A DNA stretch of 64,000 nt. Source: Manis javanica (Eukaryota; Chordata; Mammalia; Pholidota; Manidae). The notes under the pieces are model-generated. The model had not been told where the DNA came from. It saw only the letters and a list, made by a program, of their open reading frames with translations, and searched no databases. The translations under genes and the position numbers were made by a program. Below, piece after piece: positions 25,901 to 37,826 of this stretch; positions within the stretch are counted from its first letter, which is position 1; the number at the start of each line of letters is the position of its first letter. The stretch lies in assembly GCF_040802235.1 (NCBI RefSeq), contig NC_133158.1:160739401-160803400 (forward strand). Reading direction: 5' to 3'.

Positions 25901-27570
25901 CTCTTTTTGCTTGTACCTCTCTTATTTGAATATTGTTTCATTTGGAGTTGTCACATAGCTCTTTTTTCATCCTTTCATTCCTAGTTTTTGTTTCTCTCTG
26001 TTCCTCAGCTTGTTTTCCTATTTTCTAATTTTCATCTCATTGTCACCTCTACTTGAAGCAATCTATTATTCATTCCCTCCATTGTATATTTCACTTCTGT
26101 TACTGTATTCTTCAGCGCAAAGTGGTTCTTGTTCAATTCTTCTCTTTGTTGATGGCCTCTGAGATCATCAATACTTTTCTGCAGATTAGTGAGCATATTT
26201 GTGACTGTTATTTTGAAATATTTATCAAGAAGATTGGTGATCTTTCATTTAGCCCTCTTTCTGGTATTTTAGCCTATTGTTTTGTTTGGAATATATTCTT
26301 CTGCTTACTTATTTTGTCAGGGTTTCTATGTTTCTTCCTTTGTATTAGATAGACTTGCTATGCCTCCTGGTCTAGAGGGTAATGGCTTTATGAGGAAGGT
26401 GTCCTCTGGTGTCCAGTTCAAGACTCTTTACTCTCTAGTGCCTGTTTCTCCTTTGGAGTGGAGCCCCAGTTGCTGTTGGTGGGCTATGGGTGGGGCTGCC
26501 TTTCTGTCTGCTGGCAGTGGTCTATCTCAGTCCATCTTGGATGGCAGTTTGCCTCAGCCAGCCCTTTGTGAGCAGAACAGTGTTGCTTCTGCTGGGATCA
26601 TTGTCGCTTCTGCTGGGATCAGCTTGAACTCTGCCTGCCCTGCAGCGATGGCTAGGCTACTGGGTTAACTGGGTGGCTGGCAGGTGCATGGGCACAGCAG
26701 TAGGGTGCATGGCCAGGTAGCAGTGGAGTGGCATGGTGCAGTATTGGTTGGGCCACCCATAAGGTGGAAGGAGCTCTTGGAGCTGGTTCTTACAGGCACT
26801 GGGAGGTTTCCCTCCCCAGCTGGGCTGAGACAGGGAAAGCCTCCTTCTTTCTGCCAGGGAGCAAAGACTGATGTTGCTGAGTTGAACAGGTAGCCAGGTG
26901 TGCAGATGTGTAGGAAAGTGCCTCTGGCTTGAGCCGCCAGTGAGGGGCATGGAGCATTGGTCTCCTGTGAGTACCCAACCTGTTGGGCTGAGGGTGGGCT
27001 GGGGAAGTGTCGTCCACCTGTCCTTTCTCCTGTGGAGAGAACTCCATCCAACCCTTGCCCCCTGGCACCCCTCGCACTGCATGCAAATCTTTCAAACTGT
27101 CATCTCTGTGTTGGGTCTCAGCAGGACCGGTGGACCATGCCTGTCCTCCATAAGCATCTGGAGTTTCAGCCTCCCAGAGTGCTCCAACTCTCCCTGGTGT
27201 CCAGCCCTGCTAATCACTAAAACCCAATGCAATGTGGACTCGTGTTCCCACAGCAGATCTTCCAGGACGGGTGTGTAGAGTTCCTGGGTGCCTATCCCCT
27301 TCCCACTCCATTATTCTTCCTCCTGCCTCTGTGCTGGGATGGGTAAGGGCTGAGGTCCCAATTGATCATGGCTCTACCACTTTGCCCTTTCCTGAGTGGT
27401 CTTCTCTTCTTTACCAGGTGTTGGTGGTCTGTTCTGCAGTCTTCACACCACCCTCAGGGTTAGCTGTATTTGCTATAGTTGCTTTATTGGTGTGTGTGGG
27501 GGAGAATGCTTCCACCTTGCCTTCCTACTGTACCATCTTTTATCTCCGACTTGTTTTTATTCTTTATAAA
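22976..27570 (-). mobile_element. L1, minus strand, 5'UTR to mid-ORF2, lacking its 3' part
   Basis: Reading from high to low coordinates there is a GC-rich 5'UTR (about 27570-26280), decayed ORF1 (about 26200-25390), then ORF2 with endonuclease (24918-24724 reads [17 protein letters not shown]) and RT pieces (23778-23455). Homology stops in the RT region at about 22976, so the ORF2 C-terminus and 3'UTR are absent at this end. ORFs are broken by many stops. A short stray L1 3'UTR piece (about 25464-25542) interrupts it. Confidence 0.75.
25464..25542 (-). repeat. Very short L1 3'-end insertion
   Basis: A T-run followed by ggcatcattaatatacaatc, cacatgagcaacattgtggt and cccattatcaagttccc matches the last ~70 nt of the L1 3'UTR in inverse orientation. 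Flanking words atttgcttcaaatt/atctgcttcaaattt repeat on both sides, consistent with a target-site duplication (TGCTTCAAATT). Confidence 0.75.
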
Positions 27571-28036
27571 GATTACACTAAGCAAGGTTACATTAATTTC
27601 ATATAACTTTTTCCAAGCCTCAAAAGAAGCTCCTGGAATTCTGTCCTCTCCGAGCCTATATAATCAAATTAAAAATTCTTCATGATGGGACAAAGAAGTG
27701 AAATGAACCAGAAGAAAGAGTAAGAACATGGATAAACTAAATATTTTTACTGGATGAAAAACTTCTTTGAAGAAGACATGCATATAAATTCCCAAATCGT
27801 TCTTAAGCAGTAAATCAAACATCACTCAAGATTAGATGTAGCCTTAGAAGTAGGCAGCTACCTATGCCAGAAAATCTCCTGGATGCATTTCTAAAAGTTT
27901 TGAGTGGTGAAGATAATCCTGAAGGTAGAGGAAGAGTGGGGATGGAATGGGCTCTTTTAGCACTCTGGGGGGAAACGTCTACTTAGTATTTGTGTTCCAA
28001 ATCAGACCTACTCAATTTATTATAAACATGGCTTAC
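27571..28036. other. Unrecognised sequence (ACAD11 pseudogene intronic or 3' side)
   Basis: No repeat or exon is recognised. ACAD11 exon 6 would be expected beyond the exon 5 donor at 28037, toward lower coordinates, but I cannot find it anywhere left of this point. Confidence 0.4.
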
Positions 28037-28206
28037 AGTACTTCTTTATGGTGGAAAACTATGTTAACTAGTTTGAAACCTCCATGAATCAAATTTTCTT
28101 AATTGTCATTATCTGGCAAGTTTTTCATTAGCCAATCAGACAGCTGGCTCATGGCAGGGATGTCCTCATGAGCTTCAGCTTGATATTGCTTTGTCCAGGT
28201 TGACCC
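28037..28206 (-). pseudogene. ACAD11: ACAD11 pseudogene exon 5 with TAA stop
   Basis: Acceptor tcattag, donor ACT|gtaagc. It reads GSTWTKQYQAEAHEDIPAMS, then QLSDWLMKNLPDNDN, then TAA (28101-28099), then ENLIHGGFKLVNIVFHHKE. In ACAD11 this exon holds the kinase catalytic loop HGDFRLDN. Here both Asp residues are lost (HGGFKLVN), which alone would abolish kinase chemistry. Confidence 0.88.
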
Positions 28207-28839
28207 CTAATGATATAAAAAAAAACATTATAGAGCTGGAAGTGGAGTGTAATATCTAGCAATCCTAAAATTAAAACAAAATTCAATTATATCAAATTTG
28301 TCTTTATATTTCATAAATGCTCAAGACAAATGGCTGTGATACATAGGCCTAAAAACTAAACATTTAAGTCTCTTCCACTGAGTTCCATTTTACTTACCTA
28401 CCCAGATTTTTAATAGGAAGAAAAAAATCCTGGCTCAGGATTCAAAAGATATGTGTTCTAGTCTTTACTTAGCAACTATTTTGCAGAAGAAAAAAAAAAG
28501 AATGCACAGAAACACACATGCATACACACAAATAAAAAGGCATAGAAAATTACTGGAACAGTCACAAGAAACAAGTAAACCTGAAAAAGGGAATATGGGA
28601 GCTAGAAGAAGGGAGATTTTTACTTTTCATTTTAATACCATTTTAATACCTAATGATACCAAAATTAAAAAAAAAAAGAGTATGTCTGCAACTCACCTAG
28701 CATGGGACCTGGCATATAGTGAATATTCTCTAAACCTTAGTTCCCTCTTCTCTCCCCTCAAACCCCTCAAAAAGACATACAAAGAGAACAGTTCCATACA
28801 TATCTGGTTTTGCTGTTCCTTTGATTTGAAATGTTCATC

Positions 28840-29165
28840 TTTCCCCTATTGCTCTAGATTTTGTCCTTTCTTAAACATACAGTATAAGACATATCTCTCC
28901 GAGGAAGCTTTCTCCACCCAGTAATAGGACATTCTGATATTTATCCTCTCAATGGAATGTCTCTCATGATGAGTAGTTACTCGGTACAATTTACTACTAG
29001 ATTACATACTCTCTTATAGCATTTTCATGTTTTGTATAAATGAGATTCATGTGGTATAGTCTCAAAAATGACCCTAAATTCCTTTAAAGAAGAAGTTACT
29101 TCAATTTTCTTGATATTTAACACAGTACTCAGCCTGTATTAAACACACACTCGTGCTTAAGAAAT
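28840..29165 (+). repeat. L2-like LINE relic
   Basis: The phrases ctccgaggaagctttctcca (compare the L2 'gggaagccttcc' block) and ttgatatttaacacagtact, with the 'cagcctgtattaaacacac' tail, resemble a diverged L2 3' end. Boundaries are uncertain. Confidence 0.45.
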
Positions 29166-29458
29166 GTTAACCTAACTTAAAAAGGGAAGATTGTATAGAA
29201 AATATATTGGTAAATTAAATGAAGAGGCTGAAACACCTTTAAATTTGCATTCATTTACATGCTGTTACAGAAGCTTTTGCTTAACAAAATCTGATCTAAA
29301 AATATAAAATTATTTTATGTTCAAAAAAAATGTATCTGAAGGCTGATATTAAGTTATAACCAAGTTTCAGAAAAGGATAAAATAATAGGTTTTCATTTTG
29401 ACTAATGTTTATTACTTCTAAGAACTTGAGAAAAGGAGCTCTTTATGTGGTGCATTAC

Positions 29459-29620
29459 CTGTCTTCTGCAGTGCGCAGCCCCGCTGCTGAACCCTTCCAT
29501 CTTCAAAGACTCCACACTCAAGGAAGGTAACTGAGCCAAGGTTTCCATCATGGACACATTCAGGGCTGAGCGTTCTGCTGGGCCACCTCCAGGAATTGTG
29601 AAATCACAAAAGATTCAACC
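29459..29620 (-). pseudogene. ACAD11: ACAD11 pseudogene exon 4 with TGA stop
   Basis: Acceptor cttccatag, donor AGACAG|gtaatg. 162 nt equals 54 codons, as expected. It reads G-stop-IFCDFTIPGGGPAERSAL, then SMMETLAQLPSLSVES. The second codon is TGA (29617-29615), where ACAD11 has Arg; a CGA-to-TGA transition at a CpG explains it. Confidence 0.9.
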
Positions 29621-29624
29621 CTAT

Positions 29625-31611
29625 GGAAGCAATTGCAACAGATAATTTAAAACAAAATAAATCTTTTCATACCAGTTATCTGCTGTGTCATCATCCCCTA
29701 TTGTCTATAAAAAAGATCAGGATAACAGTTTTGCAACCCAAACCAATTCTTTGTGGAATATGCTAGAAAAACATTCATTTATGAAACATGTTTGAGTATA
29801 TATGCCAAAAGAAAAATGTAAGAGTATCCCAAGATGAACTTAAGGGACAAAAAATACACTTGTTACATTTTATTAAAAGAAATTTTTAAACAATTTGAAT
29901 TTATTGTTGTTCTTAATGGATTTTGTGTTTGGAATAGTTTTCCCCTTTACCATCTAGACCATCTGGTTATTGCCATTACATATAGCTATTTACTGACACC
30001 TAGAGGAAAATTTAAGAATGTTCCAATGACAGAAGCACTGCTGCAGTAGAATAAAGGCTTAGGAACAGGGAATCCAATTGAAAACAAAGTTTTCTGGACT
30101 CTAAATTATCAATCAAAATAGAAGGATGGATTATTAAAATCAGAACACAAATTTAGTAACTACTTGTGAGCTAACATTAAGGCTAGAAATCAATTTTAAA
30201 ACAATAGCAACAAATAATCCAGAGGATAAAAATTTCCTTACTATTTTCCTTAAACAGTCTTAGTTCAATCATTACAAGTTATAAATTAGGCCAGCACTAA
30301 AACGTTAGTAATTAGATTAAAAGGAAAAGTACACGCATGGGGCTTACTCCTGGCTCTGGTAATATGAAGGCAACATTTCCTGACCACAGTATTCCACAGA
30401 TCTCATCATAAAACATGTCTTTGTTCTCAGCAACTTCCTGCTCACTGGCTCACTCTTGCTCATTCCTTCTCTTTCTCATGTCTCCGGGGACTCAGGCAAG
30501 TCTCTATCTTAACGCTCTAGGCATAAGCAGTTACAGGGTGCTGGGGAGGCCAGTGGGTGCTGGCAGAAGGGAAAAGTACCCACTCCTTCTGGAGGTGAAA
30601 GTAGGTACTTGTTTCCAAGGCAGGGGTAGGGGGATCCTTACTGGTACTCAGGGCTGCTGTGGGGCACAGGATAACCATTGGGAAAGCAGGCAATGAGAGG
30701 CGAGCTGGTACTGAAGGAGGAGCCCAAATAAGAGAGTGAAAAGAAAAGGGTCTCTTTAACCAGGATGACCTCAGATCTATCACTCAGGACCCAAGGACAC
30801 AGTGTAAGCAGAGCTGTGATGCCAACTCATCTGCATGCACTGTCCTTGCCCCAGACTCAGGCAGTGGTGACAGATCACTTCTCAGGAGAAGAAACCATGC
30901 TTACTTTGATAGCAGGGATAAAACAGCAGCTGCTACAAATAACTACAGCAGGGGAGTGACTAAACCTGTGACCGAGGTGAGAAAAGCCAGAAGTACCAAC
31001 AGCTGTAGAAAGAAAATAACCATCCTGGTGCTGAGAAATGGGGGTGGGGCGGGGTTGGGTGGTAGGAGGATAAAAGGGTAAGGGAGTTAGTTATAAAAGG
31101 GATGGCAGTGTGGGAACATTGCTTTTTTCAATGCAAACTTGGGAAAAATGAGGGGAGTTGAAATGAAACCCTGCTCCAGATCCTTGGGCTGAGAGCATCA
31201 CATTATGTTCTGAAGTCTCCTGGTGGTATATTATCAAGAGGGGAGACAAATAGAACTGTTTATAGGGACATGAATCTCTGGGTACAGGTGGGGATTCTTC
31301 AGCCACACCATGTTGAGGCTTAATAAAAGTTACCCAAGTTTCGATCTTAAGCATCCAAGTTATTCATGTTTCTGGGAATGTGATATGGGACCAAGAAAGT
31401 CAGAACTTGGTTGTTTTATATTATTGTGATATTAAGCCCATCCCTCAATGGCCCCTCTCTAGTCAGCCAGGCCTGAGCAGTATCTGTTATACATTATAAT
31501 GATAATAATACCCTAAAAATGCACAGTGCTCTTAGTGTTCTCCAGGACTTTGATTTCTGTCCTCTCTCTTCTCTTCTCTAAAAATCCATAGATAATACCT
31601 GTTTTCTGAAA
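29625..31611. other. ACAD11 pseudogene intronic sequence
   Basis: Searched for ACAD11 exon 3 (IDREF...VMEHVQ) without success. No other gene is seen. The open frames at 30415-30696 and 30783-30517 overlap each other on opposite strands and match nothing I know. Confidence 0.45.
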
Positions 31612-31628
31612 ACTGAGACTCATTTTTT
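31612..31628. repeat. Target-site duplication, distal copy (17 bp)
   Basis: ACTGAGACTCATTTTTT, repeated exactly at 40347-40363. The last bases merge with the T-run that is the poly(A) of the transduced segment. Confidence 0.92.
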
Positions 31629-31639
31629 TTTTTTTTTTT

Positions 31640-33440
31640 GAGAGGGCATCTCTCATATTTATTGATCAAATGGTTGTTAACAACAATAAAATTCAGTATA
31701 GGGGGGTCAATGCTCAATGTACAATCATTAATCCATCTCAAGCCTAATTCTCGTCAGTCTCCAATCTTCTGAAGCATAACGAACAAGTTCTTACATGGTG
31801 AACGAATTCTTACAGAGTGAATAAATTCTTACATGGTGAACAGTACAAGGGCAGTCATCACAGAAACTTTCGGTTTTGATCATGCAATATGACCTATAAA
31901 CCATCAGGTCAAATATGAATATTCATTTGATTTTTGTACTTGATTTATATGTTGATCCCACATTTCTCCTATTATTATTATTATTTTTATTTTTAATAAA
32001 ATGCTGAAGTGGTAGGTAGATGCAAGATAAAGGTAGAAAACATAGTTTAGTGCTGTAAGAAGGCAAATGTAGATGATCAGATGATCAGGTGTGTGCCTAT
32101 GGACTAAGTATTAATCCAGGCTAGACAAGGGCAGCAAGACATCCACGGATGCAGAAGATTTCTCTCAAAGCAGGGGGGGTGAGGTTCTGAGCCTCACCTC
32201 TGTTGATCCCCAAATTCTCACCTGATGGCCCCCCTGCGACTGTGCCTGTCTTAGGTTGTTCCTCCCTTGAGGAATCTTACCCGTCTCTGGCTAACCAGTC
32301 ATCTTCCGGGGCCATACAGGGAAATGTAAAGTTGGTAAGTGAGAGAGAAGCCATATTGTTTGCAAAGGTTAGCTTTTTACTTCTTTGCAGATTTATGCCC
32401 TGTGGCTTCTATGCCCAGCACTTGTCTCGAGGTATCTTTACCACCTGGAGGAATTATGATACTCGGTAAATTCGATATGAGGCACGAATTCTATTTAAAG
32501 TTTGTAATTAGGAAGGAAGAAGAAAAGCTATAGATGTAGCATATGAAGGAAACTTGGGAGGATTGATTATTTCTTTGACATATCTTCTTGTATAGTACCT
32601 TAAGTATGTATAGGTTTTAAACTACTAACTAATTTGCACACACATATTGACATAATAGGAATACGGTGACATAAACAAAGCAAATCTATAATTACCAGCC
32701 ATCTCCAGTGAAGCCAAGAAAACCATTTAGGCACCCTAGGCATTTGTGAAAATTTATCTATGATATGATGGATATTTTCCAACTGTACTTGAACCATCAG
32801 ACAAATTAAAGCAGCCCATTTCTGGGATCTGTTCACATCCCATATGTTCTTTTAACCATAGATAGTCTATAGTCATGAGATTTTGGGGTGCTACAACTTG
32901 CACCCCTCCCAACTCCTGGTTGAGTTCCAACAGTACAGATCCAGTCAAATTCGTTGTCTCACTGTATGCACATGCCAGCCTAGACATCTCCCTCCTCCTT
33001 CTTATGGCAAGTCCAGGAGATGGTGGGCTGGATGCAGCCACAACCGCAGCATCATCCGGATCCCTGTGGAGGCTTTTTGATGATCATCCCCCGGCACGAG
33101 TCCTCCAGAGAGTGCTGATGCCGGAAGCTCCTCCTCATATCGTATCTTAGTTCATTTTTTGGGTATCCAAGCTAGGCCTTGATCTTCTGCGTAGAAACAA
33201 ACAGACCCTTTGCCCACACTTTGACATGCCCTCTATACCACTGTGCAGAACTCATTGGAGGTCAGCACACAGTAACTGCTTTTTTTTTTTTTTTTTAATT
33301 AAGAGAAAGGAATATTATCAGAAAAGAGTACCTCCATAGCTGATCATCTGACACCCTTTAAGTGATCAACATTAAGGATATTTAAAGCATGCGTTGATCT
33401 TTGATTTACCAATAGTTTTATCCTGTTAAGGAGTAATCCC
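31640..33440 (-). mobile_element. L1 3'-transduced segment: retroviral env/PPT/U3-R, copy 2
   Basis: Matches copy 1 (5230-6696) along env TM, spacer, purine tract (ataggagaaa before tgtgggatc at 31962) and U3-R (31962-31640, 323 nt). It extends further upstream than copy 1 (to about 33440), including an internal A16 run near 33280-33296. Its env frame is broken: 33041-32754 and 32836-32600 are two overlapping pieces in different frames. It contains AATAAA-type signals near the end (tcaataaatatgagagat). No U5 follows R. Confidence 0.82.
32600..33041 (-). pseudogene. Endogenous retrovirus env transmembrane remnant, frame-disrupted (copy 2)
   Basis: Two pieces in different frames correspond to the N- and C-terminal halves of the 135-codon reading frame in copy 1: a Cys region (MGCEQIPEMGC) in the first, and a Trp-rich pre-membrane region (WFSWLHWRW), membrane span and tail in the second. 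The shift lies where the frames change over, around 32780-32830. No surface subunit is recognised upstream. Confidence 0.65.
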
Positions 33441-33815
33441 CTTTTTCTTTCTTTCTTTCTTTTTTTTTTTTTTAAATTTTTAATCTACACTTACCTGAAG
33501 AATACTATGTTTACTATGCTCTCCCCTATATCAGGTCCCCCCTAACAACCACATTACGGTTACTGTCCATCAGCTTAGCAAAATGTTGTAGAGTCACTAC
33601 TTGTCCTCTCTGTGTTGTGCAGCCCACCCTCCCCTTTCTCCCTCCCCCCCATGCATGCTAATCTTAATACCCCCCTTCTTCTTCCCCCCCCTTATCCCTC
33701 CCTGCCCACCCATCCTCCCCAGTTCCTTTCCCTTTGGTACCTGTTAGTCCATTTTTGGGTTCTGTAATTCTGCTGCTGTTTTGTTCCTTCAGTTTTTCCT
33801 TTGTTCCTATACTCC
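33441..33815 (-). other. L1 3'UTR and A-tract
   Basis: From the ORF2 stop to the A14(GAAA)n tract (33473-33441 read on the minus strand). It contains the agtagtgactctacaacatt and tgctgatggacagtaac blocks shared with other copies. The simple-sequence tail could make weak polyadenylation more likely; that is inference. Confidence 0.85.
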
Positions 33816-36800
33816 TCAGATGAGTGAAATCATTTGGTATTTCTCTTTCTCCGCTTGGCTTATTTCACTGAGCATAATATTCTCCAGCTCCATCCATGTT
33901 GCTGCAAATGGTTGGATTTTTCCACTTCTTATGGCTGAGTAGTATTCCATTGTGTATATGTACCACATCTTCTTTATCCATTCATCTACAGATGGACATT
34001 TAGGTTGCTTCCAATTCTTGGCTATTGTAAATAGTGCTGCGATAAACATAGGAGTGCATCTGTCTTTCTCAAACTTGATTGCTGCGTTCTTAGGGTAAAT
34101 TCCTAGGAGTGGAATTCCTGGGTCAAATGGTAGGTCTGTTTTGAGCATTTTGATGCACCTCCATACTGCTTTCCACAATGGTTGAACTAATTTACATTCC
34201 CACCAGCAGTGTAGGAGGGTTCCCCTTTCTCCACAGCCTCGCCAACATTTGTTGTTGTTTGTCTTTTGGATGGCAGCTATCCTTACTGGTGTGAGGTGAT
34301 ACCTCATTGTAGTTTTAATTTGCATTTCTCTGATAATTAGCGATGTGGAGCATCTTTTCATGTGTCTCTTGGCCATCTGTATTTCTTTTTTGGAGAACTG
34401 TCTGTTCAGTTCCTCTGCCCATTTTTTAATTGGGTTATTTGTTTTTTGTTTGTTGAGGCGTGTGAGCTCTTTATATATTCTGGACGTCAAGCCTTTATCG
34501 TATGTGTCATTTTCAAATATATTCTCCCATACTGTAGGGTTCCTTTTTGTTCTATTGATGGTGTCTTTCGCTGTACAGAAGCTTTTCAGCTTAATGTAGT
34601 CCCACTTGCTCATTTTTGCTGTTGTTTTCCTTGCCCGGGGAGATATGTTCAAGAAGAGATCACTCATGTTTATGTCTAAGAGGTTTTTGCCTATGTTTTT
34701 TTCCAAGAGTTTAATGGTTTCGTGACTTACATTCAGGTCTTTGATCCATTTTGAGTTTACCTTTGTATATGGGGTTAGACAATGGTCCAGTTTCATTCTC
34801 CTACATGTAGCTGTCCAGTTTTGCCAGCACCATCTGTTGAAGAGACTGTCATTTTGCCATTGTATGTCCATGGCTCCTTTATCAAATATTAATTGACCAT
34901 ATATGTTTGGGTTAATTTCTGGGGTCTCTAATCTGTTCCACTGGTCTGTGGCTCTGTTCTTGTGCCAGTACCAAATTGTCTTGATTACTATGGCTTTGTA
35001 GTAGAGCTTGAAGTTGGGGAGTGAGATCCCCCCTACTTTATTCTTCTTTTTCAGGATTGCTTTGGCTATTCGGGGTCTTTGGTGTTTCCATATGAATTTT
35101 TGAATTATTTGTTCCAATTCATTGAAGAATGTTGCTGGTAATTTGAGAGGGATTGCATCAAATTTGTATATTGCTTTCGGCAGGATGGCCATTTTGACGA
35201 TATTAATTCTTCCTAGCCATGAGCATGGGATGAGTTTCCATTTATTAGTGTCCCCTTTAATTTCTCTTAAGAGTGACTTGTAGTTTTCAGAGTATAAGTC
35301 TTTCACTTCCTTGGTTAGGTTTATTCCTAGGTATTTTATTCTTTTTGATGCAATGGTGAATGGAATTGTTTTCCTGATTTCTCTTTCTATTGATTCGTTG
35401 TTAGTGTATAGGAAAGCTACAGATTTCTGTGTGTTGATTTTGTATCCTGCAACTTTGCTGTATTCCGATATCAGTTCTAGTAGTTTTGGAGTGGAGTCTT
35501 TAGGGTTTTTTATGTACAGTATCATATCATCTGCAAATAGTGACAGTTTAACTTCTTCTTTACCAATCTGGATTCCTTGTATTTCTTTGTTTTGTCTGAT
35601 TGCCGTGGCTAGGACCTCCAGTACTATGTTAAATAACAGTGGGGAGAGTGGGCATCCCTGTCTGGTTCCCGATCTCAGTGGAAATGCTTTCAGCTTCTCG
35701 CTGTTCAGTATAATGCTGGCTGTGGGTTTATCATATATGGCCTTTATTATGTTGAGGTACTTGCCCTCTATTCCCATTTTGCTGAGAGTTTTTATCATGA
35801 ATGGATGTTGAATTTTGTCAAATGCTTTTTGAGCATCTATGGAGATGATCATGTGGTTTTTGTCTTTCTTTTTGTTGATGTGGTGGATGATGTTGATGGA
35901 TTTTCGAATGTTGTACCATCCTTGCATCCCTGGGATGAACCCCACTTGGTCATGGTGTATGATCCTTTTGATATACTGTTGAATTCTGTTTGCTAATATT
36001 TTATTGAGTATTTTTGCATCTACGTTCATCAGGGATATTGGTCTGTAATTTTCTTTTTTGGTGGGGTCTTTGCCTGGTTTTGGTATTAGGGTGATGTTGG
36101 CTTCATAGAATGAGTTTGGGAGTATTCCCTCTTCTTCTATTTTGTGGAACACTTTAAGGAGAATGGGTATTATGTCTTCTCTGTGTGTCTGATAAAATTC
36201 CGAGGTAAATCCGTCCGGCCCCGGGGTTTTGTTCTTGGGTAGTTTTTTGATTACTGTTTCAATTTCTTTGCTTGTAATTGGTTTGTTTAACTTTTGTGTT
36301 TCTTCCTTGGTCAGTCTTGGGAGGTTGTATTTTTCTAGGAAGTTGTCCATTTCTTCTAGGTTTTCCAGGTTGTTGGCATATAGGTTTTCATAGTAGTCTT
36401 TAATAATTCTTTGTATTTCTGTGGAGTCTGTCGTGATTTTTCCATTCTCATTTCTGATTATGTTGATTTGTGTTGACTCTCTTTTTCTCTTAATAAGTTG
36501 GGCTAGAGGCTTATCTATTTTGTTTATTTTCTCAAAGAACCAGCTCTTGGTTTCGTTGATTTTTGCTATTGTTTTATTCTTCTCAATTTTGTTTATTTCT
36601 TCTCTGATCTTTATTATGTCCCTCCTTCTGCTGACTTTAGGCCTCATTTGTTCTTCTTTTTCCAGTTTTAATAATTGTGATGTTAGACTATTCATTTGGG
36701 ATTGTTCTTCCTTCTTCAAGTGTGCCTGGATTGCTATATACTTTCCTCTTAAGACTGCTTTCGCTGCATCCCACAGAAGTTGGGGCTTAGTGTTGTTGTT

Positions 36801-37658
36801 GTCATTTGTTTCTATATATTCCTTGATCTCTATTTTGATTTGTTCATTGATCCATTGATTATTTAGTAGCATGTTGTTAAGCCTCCATGTGTTTGTGAGC
36901 CTTTTTGTTTTCTTTGTAGAATTTATTTCTACTTTCATACCTTTGTGGTCTGAAAAATTGGTTGGTAGAATTTCAATATTGTGGAATTTACTGAGGCTCT
37001 TTTTGTGAGCTAGTATGTGGTCTATTCTGGAAAATGTTCCATGTGCACTTGAGAAGAATGTATATCCTGTTGCTTTTGGATGTAAAGTTCTATAGATGTC
37101 TATTAGGTCCATCTGTTCTAGTGTGTTGTTCAGTGCCTGTGTGTCTTTACTTATTTTCTGCCCGGTGGATCTATCCTTTGGGGTGAGTGGTGTGTTGAAG
37201 TCTCCTACAATGAATGCATTGCAGTCTATTTCCCTCTTTAGTTCTGTTAGTATTTGCTTCACATATGCTGGTGCTCCTGTATTGGGTGCATATATATTTA
37301 GAATGGTTATATCCTCTTGTTGGACTGAGCCCTTTATCATTATGTAGTGGCCTTCTTTATCTCTTGTTACTTTCTTTGTTTTGAAGTCTATTTTGTCTGA
37401 TATTAGTACTGCAACCCCTGCTTTCTTCTCACTGTTGTTTGCCTGAAATATGTTTTTCCATCCCTTGACTTTTAGTCTATGCTTATCTTTGGGTTTAAGG
37501 TGAGTTTCTTGTAAGCAGCATATAGATGGGTCTTGCTTTTTTATCCATTCTATTACTCTATGTCTTTTGATTGGTGCATTAAGTCCATTTACATTTAGGG
37601 TGACTATTGAAAGATATGTACTTATTGCCATTGCAGGCTTTAGATTCGTGGTTACCAA
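33816..37658 (-). CDS. L1 ORF2 protein (endonuclease-reverse transcriptase), intact
   Basis: 1280 codons, about the length of mammalian L1 ORF2p (1275 in human). The endonuclease domain occupies the first ~240 residues with [41 protein letters not shown] and NFSDHKG, the metal-dependent APE-like motifs. The reverse transcriptase shows [11 protein letters not shown] and the catalytic FADD at residues about 708-711 (35537-35526). The C-terminus has the Cys/His cluster [18 protein letters not shown]. No stop or frameshift. It begins 168 nt after ORF1 ends; the first ATG gives [10 protein letters not shown], and an internal MAISTY start nearby is also possible. All catalytic residues I can check are present, so autonomous activity is plausible but untested. 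Confidence 0.95.
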   Translation of the reverse strand: MVTTNLKPAMAISTYLSIVTLNVNGLNAPIKRHRVIEWIKKQDPSICCLQETHLKPKDKHRLKVKGWKNIFQANNSEKKAGVAVLISDKIDFKTKKVTRDKEGHYIMIKGSVQQEDITILNIYAPNTGAPAYVKQILTELKREIDCNAFIVGDFNTPLTPKDRSTGQKISKDTQALNNTLEQMDLIDIYRTLHPKATGYTFFSSAHGTFSRIDHILAHKKSLSKFHNIEILPTNFSDHKGMKVEINSTKKTKRLTNTWRLNNMLLNNQWINEQIKIEIKEYIETNDNNNTKPQLLWDAAKAVLRGKYIAIQAHLKKEEQSQMNSLTSQLLKLEKEEQMRPKVSRRRDIIKIREEINKIEKNKTIAKINETKSWFFEKINKIDKPLAQLIKRKRESTQINIIRNENGKITTDSTEIQRIIKDYYENLYANNLENLEEMDNFLEKYNLPRLTKEETQKLNKPITSKEIETVIKKLPKNKTPGPDGFTSEFYQTHREDIIPILLKVFHKIEEEGILPNSFYEANITLIPKPGKDPTKKENYRPISLMNVDAKILNKILANRIQQYIKRIIHHDQVGFIPGMQGWYNIRKSINIIHHINKKKDKNHMIISIDAQKAFDKIQHPFMIKTLSKMGIEGKYLNIIKAIYDKPTASIILNSEKLKAFPLRSGTRQGCPLSPLLFNIVLEVLATAIRQNKEIQGIQIGKEEVKLSLFADDMILYIKNPKDSTPKLLELISEYSKVAGYKINTQKSVAFLYTNNESIEREIRKTIPFTIASKRIKYLGINLTKEVKDLYSENYKSLLREIKGDTNKWKLIPCSWLGRINIVKMAILPKAIYKFDAIPLKLPATFFNELEQIIQKFIWKHQRPRIAKAILKKKNKVGGISLPNFKLYYKAIVIKTIWYWHKNRATDQWNRLETPEINPNIYGQLIFDKGAMDIQWQNDSLFNRWCWQNWTATCRRMKLDHCLTPYTKVNSKWIKDLNVSHETIKLLEKNIGKNLLDINMSDLFLNISPRARKTTAKMSKWDYIKLKSFCTAKDTINRTKRNPTVWENIFENDTYDKGLTSRIYKELTRLNKQKTNNPIKKWAEELNRQFSKKEIQMAKRHMKRCSTSLIIREMQIKTTMRYHLTPVRIAAIQKTNNNKCWRGCGERGTLLHCWWECKLVQPLWKAVWRCIKMLKTDLPFDPGIPLLGIYPKNAAIKFEKDRCTPMFIAALFTIAKNWKQPKCPSVDEWIKKMWYIYTMEYYSAIRSGKIQPFAATWMELENIMLSEISQAEKEKYQMISLI

Positions 37659-37826
37659 AGGTTCAAGGTTAGCTTCTTTAGTATCTTACTGCCTAACTTA
37701 GCTCGCTTATTGAGCTGTTATATACACTGTCTGGAGAGTCTTTTCTTCTCTCCCTTCTTATTCCTCCTCCTCCCTTCTTCATATGTTGTGTGTTTTGTTC
37801 TGTGCTCTTTTTAGGGGTGCTCCCAT

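Noticed and set aside
26282-27278. Several overlapping 100-140 codon frames on both strands
   Set aside because: All lie in the GC-rich 5'UTR of a decayed minus-strand L1; overlapping frames on both strands indicate base composition rather than genes.
30415-30783. Small gene on either strand
   Set aside because: Overlapping opposite-strand frames with no homology, splice logic or promoter features that I can see.
33420-33475. (GAAA)n / T-run as an independent microsatellite
   Set aside because: It is the A-tract of the L1 3' end; treated as part of the element.
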